DNA of 64,000 nt, taken from Streptomyces fagopyri. Lineage in GTDB: Bacteria > Actinomycetota > Actinomycetes > Streptomycetales > Streptomycetaceae. The position numbers and the translations under genes are program-made. The DNA is taken from NCBI RefSeq assembly GCF_009498275.1, contig NZ_CP045643.1, positions 1,612,001-1,676,000 of the forward strand. Reading direction: 5' to 3'. Of this stretch, positions 1 through 6,885 are shown one piece after another. How positions within the stretch are numbered: position 1 is the stretch's first letter; each line of letters begins with the position of its first letter. The notes under the pieces are model-generated. The model was not told where the DNA came from. It ran no database searches and saw only the letters and a program-made list of their open reading frames with translations.

Positions 1-2
1 TG

Positions 3-51
3 ATCGTTGCGTTAACTACCGTAGCCCTAACGCAGCGATGAGTGCGATAAT
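3..51 (+). promoter_or_regulatory. TetR-type operator with overlapping promoter
   Basis: An imperfect inverted repeat has 12-bp arms at 3-14 (ATCGTTGCGTTA) and 28-39 (TAACGCAGCGAT), with one mismatch and a 13-bp spacer. A GATAAT -10 element lies at 46-51, six bases before the ATG at 58, so the TetR transcript is probably leaderless and the right arm would cover the -35 region. TetR regulators commonly bind such palindromes and repress themselves and a divergent neighbour, which would lie left of the window. Confidence 0.55.
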
Positions 52-57
52 TTCCGT

Positions 58-657
58 ATGACCGAAGCAACAGCTCATGCCCGTCCCGGCGGCCGCTCCG
101 CGAAGGTGCGAGCGGCCGTTCACCACGCGGTCGAGGAACTGGTCACCGAAGAGCCGGTCGAGGCGCTGACCATCCCCGTCATCGCGGCGCGCGCCGGCGT
201 GCACGCGACCACCGTGTACCGGCGCTGGGGTTCGGTGGCGCAGTTGCTGAACGATGTGGCCACCAGCCGGTTCAGCGGCGACGTGGTGGTTCCGGACACC
301 GGTTCCCTGTCGGGTGACCTGGAGCGGTGGATGGGCGACGTGGCCACCGACCTCGCCGACCCCGACGTCCTCGCCCTCATGCGCGCGGCCATCGGCTCGG
401 GTCCGGAAGGCGGGTGCGCCTGCTCGGCCGACCGGCACGCACAGCTCGGCGCGATCATCGAGCGGGAGCAGACGCGCGGCGGCGAGGTCCCGAGCGTGGG
501 CAGGGCCATCGACACGCTCCTCGGCCCGCTGTACTACCGCGCGATCTTCAGTGCGCAGCCCGCGTCCAGCGAGTGGGCGCGGGGCCTGGTGGCGACGCTG
601 CTGGCGGCGATCCGGCGTGAGGCTCCCCTCGGACCGGGCGGCTCACCGACCGGGTGA
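58..657 (+). CDS. TetR family transcriptional regulator
   Basis: This 199-residue protein has a TetR-type helix-turn-helix at residues about 15-60, with the diagnostic stretch IPVIAARAGVHATTVYRRWG. A C-terminal ligand-binding domain follows (LLGPLYYRAIFSAQP near the end), the usual layout and length for the family. It probably represses a divergently transcribed gene beyond the left edge and itself, through the inverted repeat just upstream. No Shine-Dalgarno sequence is visible, and a -10 element six bases upstream suggests a leaderless message. The ligand cannot be predicted. The stop codon lies inside the first of two tandem 25-bp stem-loop repeats. Confidence 0.9.
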   Translation: MTEATAHARPGGRSAKVRAAVHHAVEELVTEEPVEALTIPVIAARAGVHATTVYRRWGSVAQLLNDVATSRFSGDVVVPDTGSLSGDLERWMGDVATDLADPDVLALMRAAIGSGPEGGCACSADRHAQLGAIIEREQTRGGEVPSVGRAIDTLLGPLYYRAIFSAQPASSEWARGLVATLLAAIRREAPLGPGGSPTG

Positions 658-690
658 GCGGGGGCGCTCACCGACCGGGTGAGCGGGGGC
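641..690 (+). repeat. Two tandem 25-bp repeats, each a stem-loop
   Basis: A 25-bp unit occurs twice without interruption (641-665 and 666-690). Each copy contains the palindrome GCTCACC-GACCG-GGTGAGC, so the pair forms two consecutive hairpins. The TetR stop codon (655-657) is in the first copy. It probably acts as a duplicated terminator between the TetR gene and the convergent ornithine-cyclodeaminase-like gene; there is no U-tract. Confidence 0.7.
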
Positions 691-758
691 GTACGGGTGC
701 GGGCGCCGCGGCCCCGCCACGGTGTCCGGACGGTCCAGAAGGACGGTCCACGTCGTCG

Positions 759-1712
759 TCAGAGGTCGACCCTCGTCCCCCACCCGGCGGCCGAGGCGAC
801 GGCGTGGACGACATGCGCGGCGGCCACGTCCAGGGCGGCGTGCCCGGTCGACTTGAACACGGTCAGCTCCTCCGCGGTCCGCCGTCCGGGGTGGTCCCCG
901 GACAGCACGCGGCCGAGCAGGGTGACCGTCCGCCCCGCGGGCAGATCCTGCAACTCGTGGGCTCCGGCCGGGGGTTCGGCCGTGGCCGCGCCCTCCCACT
1001 CGGCGAAGAGCGCCGCGTCCCGCAGGGTGCCGGTGTCCAGCTCTGGACCGTGCGAACCGCCGACCGAGCTGATGTGGGTGCCGGCCGCGAGCCAGTCACG
1101 GCGCACCACGGGCCGGGTCGCACCGGTGCAGCAGAAGACGACGCCCGCCGCGCGGACCGCCGCCTCGACACCCGTGGCCGTCCTTCCCTCGGGATGCAGG
1201 TCGGCGGTGAGCCGGGCGCGGAGCGGGTCACGGCCCACCACGACGACGGGCGCGGTCGGGTCGAGCGCCGCGAGCAGGGCGACCTGGGCGCGGGCCTGGG
1301 CGCCGGTGCCGATCACGGTCGCCGGTCCGGCCGGTTCGGCCGCGGCCAGGGCGCGGGCGCTCCAGGTGGCGGCGGCGGCCGTCCGGATGCCGGTGAGGGA
1401 CTCGGCGTCCATGAGGGCCAGCGGCCGGCCGTCGTCGGCGTCGAAGAGGGCCACCATCCCGCGGTGCGCGCTGCGGCCGGGGCGGTCGGGATCGCCGAAC
1501 ACGGAGACGAGCTTGGCCGCGAGGCCGAGCCCCGGAACGTGTCCGGGCATGGCGCCCAGCAGTCCGCTCGCGGTGCGCGCGGCGATTCTGGGCGGCGCCG
1601 ACACCTCTCCCCGGCCGATGGCGACGAGTGCGGTCGCGACCGCCTCCATGACGCGTGGGGGGTCGAGGGCGGCGCGGGTCCGGGACCGGTCGAGGACGAG
1701 GACCCCGGTCAT
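759..1712 (-). CDS. Ornithine cyclodeaminase / mu-crystallin family protein
   Basis: This 317-residue protein spans the full usual length of the OCD/mu-crystallin family. The Rossmann motif VIGTGAQARAQ (about residues 128-138) binds NAD(P), and the substrate-side segments MPGHVPGLGLAAKLVSVF and DAESLTGIRTAAA are typical. Family members act on ornithine, alanine, cyclic imines or opine-like substrates, so the exact reaction is open. Its ATG overlaps the stop of the upstream IclR gene by four bases (ATGA), so the two are translationally coupled. The divergent amidohydrolase and M19 dipeptidase suggest that it handles an amino acid released from a peptide or amide substrate; this is inference from context. 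Confidence 0.85.
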   Translation of the reverse strand: MTGVLVLDRSRTRAALDPPRVMEAVATALVAIGRGEVSAPPRIAARTASGLLGAMPGHVPGLGLAAKLVSVFGDPDRPGRSAHRGMVALFDADDGRPLALMDAESLTGIRTAAAATWSARALAAAEPAGPATVIGTGAQARAQVALLAALDPTAPVVVVGRDPLRARLTADLHPEGRTATGVEAAVRAAGVVFCCTGATRPVVRRDWLAAGTHISSVGGSHGPELDTGTLRDAALFAEWEGAATAEPPAGAHELQDLPAGRTVTLLGRVLSGDHPGRRTAEELTVFKSTGHAALDVAAAHVVHAVASAAGWGTRVDL

Positions 1713-2485
1713 GCCGGTACCTCCGTCGCGGCGGTCACGGCCCCGGTCGAGGACAGCAGGCGCCCCAGTTCCTCGGCGGCCTCACGCAGCCGCTGTTTGA
1801 GAAGGAGGAGCCGCGCCGTGTCGATCTCCGCGTCGAGACCCACCACGGTGAGGGCGCACAGAGGGGTCCCCTGGTCCACGACCACCGCGCGGCTCAGCGA
1901 GGCGACCGGCTTCTCGTTGCGGCCGTGCTCGACGGCGAACCCGGACCGCCGGGTGCGTTCGATCTCCGCCACCAGCCCTCCAGGCCCGCTGAGGGGGTGC
2001 CCCGCCTCCTCGGCCGGGCGGAGATAGGGTCCGCGCGCGTCCGGTTCGAGCGCGGCGACCAGGGCCAGGGGGCCCGCGAACCGGTGGACGGGCAGCGCCT
2101 CGCCGAGCAGGCGCGTGATCATGCCGAGGCGCTCGGGCCGTACGACGTCGATCACCCGGGAGCGGTCCTCCTCGAGGACCTGGAGGTTGACCATCATCTC
2201 CGTGGCCCCGGAAAGTCCGAGCAGTACCGGCCGGGCCAGGGCGACGAGGGAATGGCGCGCGGCGGCGGCGGACAGCTGGAGGACCGCCGTGCCGGGGAGG
2301 TAGCGGTCGCCGGCGCGCAGCACCCAGCCGCGCCGGACGAGATCCAGCAGGATCCGGTACGCGGTCGCCCGGTGCAGGTCCACGGCCTCGGCCAGGTCGG
2401 TGAGGCGCGGCGGCCGGGGCGAGCGGGCCACGGCCTCGACCAGGTCCAGTGCCTTGTCCACCGCCGTACGGGGGGCTTCGGGCAT
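1709..2485 (-). CDS. IclR family transcriptional regulator
   Basis: This 258-residue protein has an N-terminal winged helix (DKALDLVEAVARS, then RLTDLAEAVDLHRATAYRIL) and a C-terminal IclR effector domain ending in a Leu/Arg-rich helix. The start at 2485 is chosen because AAGGAG lies seven bases upstream; the frame stays open further upstream but has no comparable ribosome site. It is the first gene of a two-gene unit with the cyclodeaminase-like gene and is divergent from the amidohydrolase. The 25-bp palindrome at 2603-2627 is its likely operator. Effector unknown. Confidence 0.88.
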   Translation of the reverse strand: MPEAPRTAVDKALDLVEAVARSPRPPRLTDLAEAVDLHRATAYRILLDLVRRGWVLRAGDRYLPGTAVLQLSAAAARHSLVALARPVLLGLSGATEMMVNLQVLEEDRSRVIDVVRPERLGMITRLLGEALPVHRFAGPLALVAALEPDARGPYLRPAEEAGHPLSGPGGLVAEIERTRRSGFAVEHGRNEKPVASLSRAVVVDQGTPLCALTVVGLDAEIDTARLLLLKQRLREAAEELGRLLSSTGAVTAATEVPA

Positions 2486-2602
2486 GGGAGCACTCCTTGT
2501 GGCATCGGGTCCCGGCGTGGCGGCGGATCTCCGCCGGCCCGGGGTCCTTGCGGAAGGCGGGCGGAGCGGGGGTACAGTGCCGGATGTTTCCAGTGACGAT
2601 AC

Positions 2603-2627
2603 GACTGTTGCGCTGAGCGTAACAGTC
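2603..2627. promoter_or_regulatory. 25-bp near-perfect palindrome, probable IclR operator
   Basis: GACTGTTGCGCT at 2603-2614 and AGCGTAACAGTC at 2616-2627 are inverted copies with a single mismatch around one central base. The element lies between the divergent IclR and amidohydrolase genes, 16 bases before the amidohydrolase ATG. Its position and symmetry suit a dimeric repressor controlling the downstream enzymes; assignment to the adjacent IclR protein is inference. Confidence 0.7.
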
Positions 2628-2643
2628 CTGCCGAGAGGTGAAG

Positions 2644-3969
2644 ATGGCGGACGACAACGCGGGCGCACCGACCCCCTACGCCCCCGCGGCGCCGGGCACG
2701 GTCGCGGTCTATCGCGGTGCCACTCTGTTCGACGGCACCGGCGGCCCCCTCCGGCCCTCGACGACGATCGTCATCGACGGCCCGGTCATCCGCGCCGTCG
2801 GCGACGACCGCGCGATCGGTGCCGACCTGCCCGCCGACGCCGAGGTCCACGACCTCGACGGACGCTTCGTCGTACCAGGACTGATCGACTCCCACCAGCA
2901 CCTCGCCACCCCGCCCGACCGGCCGGCCGCCGAGGCGGTGCTGCGCCGGCTCGCCTTCGGCGGCGTCACGGCCGTCCGTGACATGGCCGACGACCTGCGC
3001 CACGTGGGCGATCTCGCCAGAGCCACCCTGGTCGGCGAGATCCCCGGCCCGGACATCCGGTACGCCGCCCTGATGGCAGGGCCGGGATTCTTCGACGATC
3101 CGCGCACCCACCAGGTCACCCGGGGCGCGACCCCCGGCGAGGTGCCGTGGATGCAGGCCGTCACCGCGGACACGGACCTTCCGCTGGCCGTGGCGATGGC
3201 GCGCGGCACCCACGCGTCCGCCATCAAGATCTACGCGGACCTGGACCGTGACACGGTCGCCGCCATCACCGCCGAGGCGCACCGCCAGGGCATCCACGTC
3301 TGGGCCCACGCGACGGTCTTCCCGGCGACACCCGGCGACCTCGTCGCGGCCGGCGCCGACAGCCTCTCGCACGTCACCCTGCTGCCCTTCGAGGCGGTCG
3401 AGGACCGGCTCATCAGCTACCGCGACAAGCCGCCCGTCGATCACGCCCGGTTCACCTCGGGGGACGACCCCCGGCTGGCCGCGCTCTTCGCGCGCATGAG
3501 GGAACGCGGTACGGTCCTGGACGCGACCGCCGGGATGTGGCTGAGCGATCTCCTGGCCGGTGACACTCCCGAGTCCGCGGCCCGCGCGCGGGCCGACGTG
3601 GAGCTCGCCGCGGCCCTCACCGCCCAGGCCCACCGGTCGGGCGTCGCGATCTCCACCGGCACGGACTACGAGACCGACCCAGGGGCCCCCTTTCCCGCTC
3701 TCTACGAGGAGCTCGACTTCCTCGTCCGCCGCTGCGGCATCCCGGCCGGCCAGGTACTCCACTCGGCGACGCTCGTGGGCGCCCGGAGCGCGGGCGCCGA
3801 GGACGTCATGGGCAGCGTCGAGGCGGGCAAGCTCGCCAACTTCGCGGTCCTGGACGAGAATCCGCTGGACGATGTGGGAAATCTGCGGAGCATCACACTC
3901 ACCGTCAAGCGTGGACGCCGCTTCGAGCGCACCGAGTTCGGGCGCACCGACCCCGAGGGATCCCGATGA
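2644..3969 (+). CDS. Metal-dependent amidohydrolase (imidazolonepropionase-like)
   Basis: This 441-residue protein carries the full ligand set of a binuclear amidohydrolase: HxH in PGLIDSHQHL, a probable carboxylated Lys in ASAIKIYAD, His in VWAHATV and DSLSHVT, and Asp in STGTDYE. The C-terminal SVEAGKLANFAVLDENPL closes the composite domain. Relatives include Xaa-Pro/Xaa-Arg dipeptidases and hydrolases of cyclic amides; the substrate is unknown. ATG at 2644 is preferred because GAGAGG lies just upstream; a GTG at 2638 is also in frame. It is coupled by an ATGA overlap to the M19 dipeptidase and faces the IclR operator, so it is probably part of an inducible peptide or amide degradation pathway. 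Confidence 0.87.
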   Translation: MADDNAGAPTPYAPAAPGTVAVYRGATLFDGTGGPLRPSTTIVIDGPVIRAVGDDRAIGADLPADAEVHDLDGRFVVPGLIDSHQHLATPPDRPAAEAVLRRLAFGGVTAVRDMADDLRHVGDLARATLVGEIPGPDIRYAALMAGPGFFDDPRTHQVTRGATPGEVPWMQAVTADTDLPLAVAMARGTHASAIKIYADLDRDTVAAITAEAHRQGIHVWAHATVFPATPGDLVAAGADSLSHVTLLPFEAVEDRLISYRDKPPVDHARFTSGDDPRLAALFARMRERGTVLDATAGMWLSDLLAGDTPESAARARADVELAAALTAQAHRSGVAISTGTDYETDPGAPFPALYEELDFLVRRCGIPAGQVLHSATLVGARSAGAEDVMGSVEAGKLANFAVLDENPLDDVGNLRSITLTVKRGRRFERTEFGRTDPEGSR

Positions 3970-5054
3970 CCGACACTCCGATGATCATCAACGCGCTCGG
4001 GCAGCTGGACAACCCCAACGCCCCCGCCTCGGTGGACGCCGCCGCCCAGCTGAACCCGTCCAGCGAGCAACTCACCATCGACAAAAAGACCTTGGCGGAT
4101 GCCCACGCCTCGGGCCTGACCGCGGTCAACATCACGCTCGGCTACACGATGGGCGATCTCCCTCCGTACGAGCACACCCTCCACGAGATCGCCGTGTGGG
4201 ACGCGCTCGTCCGGGACCACTCCGCCGACCTCACCAAGGTCCTCACCGCCGCCGACATCCGCCGCGCCCGCGCCGAGGGCAGGATCGGCGTCATCTACGG
4301 CTTCCAGAACGCGGTGGCCGTGGGTGACGACACCGGGCGGATCGCGACCTTCGCCGACCTCGGGGTGCGCGTCGTCCAACTCACCTACAACCAGGCCAAT
4401 CACATCGGCGACGGTTCGATGGCACCGGAGAACCGGGGCCTGAGCGACTTCGGGCACCGTGTCGTCGACGCGCTGAACGAGCGGCACGTCATGGTCGACC
4501 TCTCCCACAGCGGGGAGCGCACCTGCCTGGACGCCGCCGCGTACTCCCGGCAGCCCGTCTCCGTCAACCACACGGGCTGCCGCGCCCTCGCCGACCTGCC
4601 CCGCAACAAGACCGACGAGGAGCTGCGTCTGGTCGCCTCCCGCGGTGGATTCGTGGGCATCTACTTCATGCCGTTCCTCTCGCTGTCCGGGCACGCCCGC
4701 GCGGAGGACGTCGTCGACCACATCGCGCACGCCGTGAACGTGTGCGGTGAGGACCACGTGGGCATCGGCACCGACGGAACGGTCACCTCGATCGACGACC
4801 TCGACGCCTACCGCGCCCACCTCGCCGAGCACGTCGCCCTGCGCCGCGAGGCCGGTGTCGGCGCGGCCGGCGAGCGCGCCGACACCCTGCCCTTCGTCAT
4901 CGACCTGCGCGGTGTGAACCAGTTCCGGGAACTGATCCGTCTGCTGGAGGCCCGCGGATACGGTTCGCGTCGCATCGAGAAGATCCTCGGTACGAACTTC
5001 CTCGACTACGCCGAGCGGGTCTGGACGCCGGTCACCGGCTCGTCCCGTTCGTGA
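3966..5054 (+). CDS. M19 family (renal-dipeptidase-like) peptidase, variant metal site
   Basis: This 362-residue protein belongs to the membrane dipeptidase (M19) family, with IYGFQNAVAV, VMVDLSHSGERT, VNHTGCRALADLPRNK and GEDHVGIGTDGTV in the expected order. Canonical members bind two zinc ions through an N-terminal HxD, a Glu and two His. Here the start reads INALGQLD without HxD and the Glu position is Gln (GFQN), while both His are kept. The GFQN form recurs in a bacterial subgroup, so it is probably functional but different. There is no signal peptide, so it is cytoplasmic. Its start overlaps the amidohydrolase stop (ATGA). Confidence 0.83.
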   Translation: MTDTPMIINALGQLDNPNAPASVDAAAQLNPSSEQLTIDKKTLADAHASGLTAVNITLGYTMGDLPPYEHTLHEIAVWDALVRDHSADLTKVLTAADIRRARAEGRIGVIYGFQNAVAVGDDTGRIATFADLGVRVVQLTYNQANHIGDGSMAPENRGLSDFGHRVVDALNERHVMVDLSHSGERTCLDAAAYSRQPVSVNHTGCRALADLPRNKTDEELRLVASRGGFVGIYFMPFLSLSGHARAEDVVDHIAHAVNVCGEDHVGIGTDGTVTSIDDLDAYRAHLAEHVALRREAGVGAAGERADTLPFVIDLRGVNQFRELIRLLEARGYGSRRIEKILGTNFLDYAERVWTPVTGSSRS

Positions 5055-5063
5055 ACGAGGCGT

Positions 5064-5093
5064 TCACGCCCTCCGCCGTCCCGGAGGGCGTGA
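5064..5093 (+). terminator. Hairpin after the M19 gene
   Basis: TCACGCCCTCC (5064-5074) and GGAGGGCGTGA (5083-5093) form a perfect 11-bp stem with an 8-base loop, ten bases after the M19 stop. It is a probable terminator without a U-tract, separating the catabolic operon from the haemoglobin gene. Confidence 0.65.
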
Positions 5094-5188
5094 CGACGGG
5101 GGCCGAGAGAAAATATGCATCTTGGATACCAGTTTTGCTAGGATGGGGTCGCGTACCGCGCCGCCCGCGTCCTGGAAAGGCTGTACCC

Positions 5189-5671
5189 ATGGCTCCCGAT
5201 CATGACCTCTCGGACCGCGACGACGTGTCCGCCCTGGTCGACGAGTTCTACCGGCGGGCTTTCACGGACCCGTTGATCGGGCCGGTGTTCACCGACGTCG
5301 CCCGCATGGATCTGGCCGCCCACCTGCCGGTGATGTGCGACTTCTGGGAGACGGTCCTCTTCAGGGCGGGCCTCTACCGCCGCAACGCCCTGCTGGTTCA
5401 TGTGCGACTGCACCGGCTCGCCCCTTTGGAGGCCGAACACTTCGCGCGCTGGCTGGCCCTGTGGACGGACACCGTGGACCGTCTGTTCAGCGGCCCGAAG
5501 GCCGAGCTGACCAAACGCCAGGCCGAGCGGATCGGCGGATCGCTGCTGCGCAGGGTCCAGGGCGCGGACGCCGGAGAGGTGATCTCCTTCCACCGGGTGA
5601 GACCCACCCCGCACGAAGAACCGCCGGCCGTCACAGGTCGCCCTGCACCACACCCCGGGTGGAGAACGTGA
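5189..5671 (+). CDS. Group III truncated haemoglobin
   Basis: This 160-residue protein resembles group III 2/2 haemoglobins: VDEFYRRAFTDPLIGPVF, HLPVMCDFWETVLF, LVHVRLHRLAPLEAEHFARW and a C-terminal helix with RIGGSLLRR. The family binds haem and is linked to O2, NO or peroxide chemistry under microaerobic or nitrosative conditions. ATG at 5189 is chosen for the GGAAAGG eight bases upstream. The last ~25 residues are Pro-rich and beyond the usual end of the fold; their DNA (5631-5671) overlaps the 3' end of the convergent GntR gene. The ACTGGTAT element shared with the GntR promoter sits upstream on the opposite strand (5126-5133). Confidence 0.85.
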   Translation: MAPDHDLSDRDDVSALVDEFYRRAFTDPLIGPVFTDVARMDLAAHLPVMCDFWETVLFRAGLYRRNALLVHVRLHRLAPLEAEHFARWLALWTDTVDRLFSGPKAELTKRQAERIGGSLLRRVQGADAGEVISFHRVRPTPHEEPPAVTGRPAPHPGWRT

Positions 5672-6476
5672 CGGGCCCGCCCGGCATGAAGTCCCCCGGC
5701 GGGATGCCGGGGTGATGACCGTCGGGCGGGGAGGGGTGTTCGGCGCGCGGACCGAGCGCCAGCCGGGAGACGATGCGGTACCGGTCGCCCCGGTAGATCG
5801 AGTGCACGTACTCCACCGGCCGGTTGCGGGTGTCCGAGGTGAGACGCTCGAAGAGGAGAGCCGGTGACAGCTCCGGCACGTCGAGCAGGTCCGCCTCGCC
5901 GCGGGTCACCACCGTGGGCTCGATCGCCTGCACCGCCTCACTGACCTGGACTCCGTGGCGGTCTTCGAGGTGCTGGTACAGATCGCCGTTCTCCAGTTCG
6001 TGCCGGGTGAGGTCCGGCGCCAGGTCCGCCGGGACGTGGAGGTACTCGATGGCCATCGGGGAACCGTCGACCAGCCGCAGACGTGCCACGTAGCGGATCT
6101 CCGCCGCGGGCGAGATGCGCAGCTTGCGGCCCACCCGCGCACCGGCCCGCTGCGTGCTGAATTCGAGGAGTCGGCTGGTCCAGGTGCCCGCGGCCTGGGG
6201 AAGGCTGAAGGTCCTGCGGTCCGGGACCAGTTCCTGCGTGATCTTCTCGCCCGCCACGAACATGCCGCGACCGTGCTCGCGCACGAGCAGTCCGGCGAGG
6301 ACCAGTTGGTCCACCGCCGCCCGCAACGTGGGCCTGGATACGCCGAGTTCGGCGCACAGGGCGCGCTCGGAGGGAATCGCGTCACCCGGACGGCGCTCCT
6401 CGATCAGTTCGAGGACGGCGTCGCGCACCTTCTCACGCTTCAGCAGCGCACGGGAGGCGGCCGGGTCGATCTCCAT
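5631..6476 (-). CDS. GntR family regulator, HutC/DasR-like (UTRA domain)
   Basis: This 281-residue protein has a GntR winged helix at residues about 10-75 (GDAIPSERALCAELGVSRPT, LVREHGRGMFVAG). A UTRA effector domain follows to about residue 240 (PMAIEYLHVPADLAP, RPVEYVHSIYRGDRY). HutC/DasR-type members sense sugars, phosphosugars or other small metabolites. The start at 6476 (MEIDPAAS) is chosen because the domain begins just after it; a weak GAGAG lies upstream. A ~40-residue Pro-rich tail overlaps the haemoglobin gene tail-to-tail by 41 bp. Half-sites of the type ACTGGT around its promoter and before the CBM3-GH16 gene suggest that it controls itself and that secreted enzyme. Confidence 0.87.
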   Translation of the reverse strand: MEIDPAASRALLKREKVRDAVLELIEERRPGDAIPSERALCAELGVSRPTLRAAVDQLVLAGLLVREHGRGMFVAGEKITQELVPDRRTFSLPQAAGTWTSRLLEFSTQRAGARVGRKLRISPAAEIRYVARLRLVDGSPMAIEYLHVPADLAPDLTRHELENGDLYQHLEDRHGVQVSEAVQAIEPTVVTRGEADLLDVPELSPALLFERLTSDTRNRPVEYVHSIYRGDRYRIVSRLALGPRAEHPSPPDGHHPGIPPGDFMPGGPVTFSTRGVVQGDL

Positions 6477-6507
6477 GCGGGACTCTCGATCGTCGTCGGG
6501 ACGGGGA

Positions 6508-6699
6508 ACTGGTATGGCCCTGACCATAACTGGTCTGCTGGTAAATGGTTTGGGAGCGCCAGGAAACAACGGAGTGGGTCTCCCGGCCACTCGTTCGCTC
6601 CCCAAATCCCGTACAGGATAAGGGGGTTGACGCACGCATTGGTCTATGCCACCTTCAACCGACACCAACTGGTAAACCCGGATGGTCAACTGGTCAACC
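6508..6699. promoter_or_regulatory. Array of ACTGGT-type half-sites between GntR and GH16 genes
   Basis: Half-sites occur at 6508-6515 (ACTGGTAT), 6529-6536 (ACTGGTCT), 6537-6545 (GCTGGTAAA), 6668-6677 (ACTGGTAAAC) and 6689-6699 (ACTGGTCAACC). A partly symmetric TTGGTCT-AT-GCCACC lies near 6640-6655. ACTGGTCT equals one half of the DasR-type site known from Streptomyces. The region is the divergent promoter zone of the GntR regulator and the CBM3-GH16 gene. Binding by the adjacent GntR protein is inferred. Confidence 0.45.
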
Positions 6700-6885
6700 A
6701 CGATGTGCCGTCCGTCGTCAGGTCCCCCGGAGGCGAATCGCGAAGTACCGCACGCTCACCCCGCCCGGCACCACATCGCCGCACGCCGGACTCACCGCAC
6801 GCTCCTCATCCTGGCGCCCCCGACGGCTGCCCTCCCCCCGGCCCTCCCGCGCGCAGCGGGAGTCCCCCCTGAAAGGAACCCCCAG

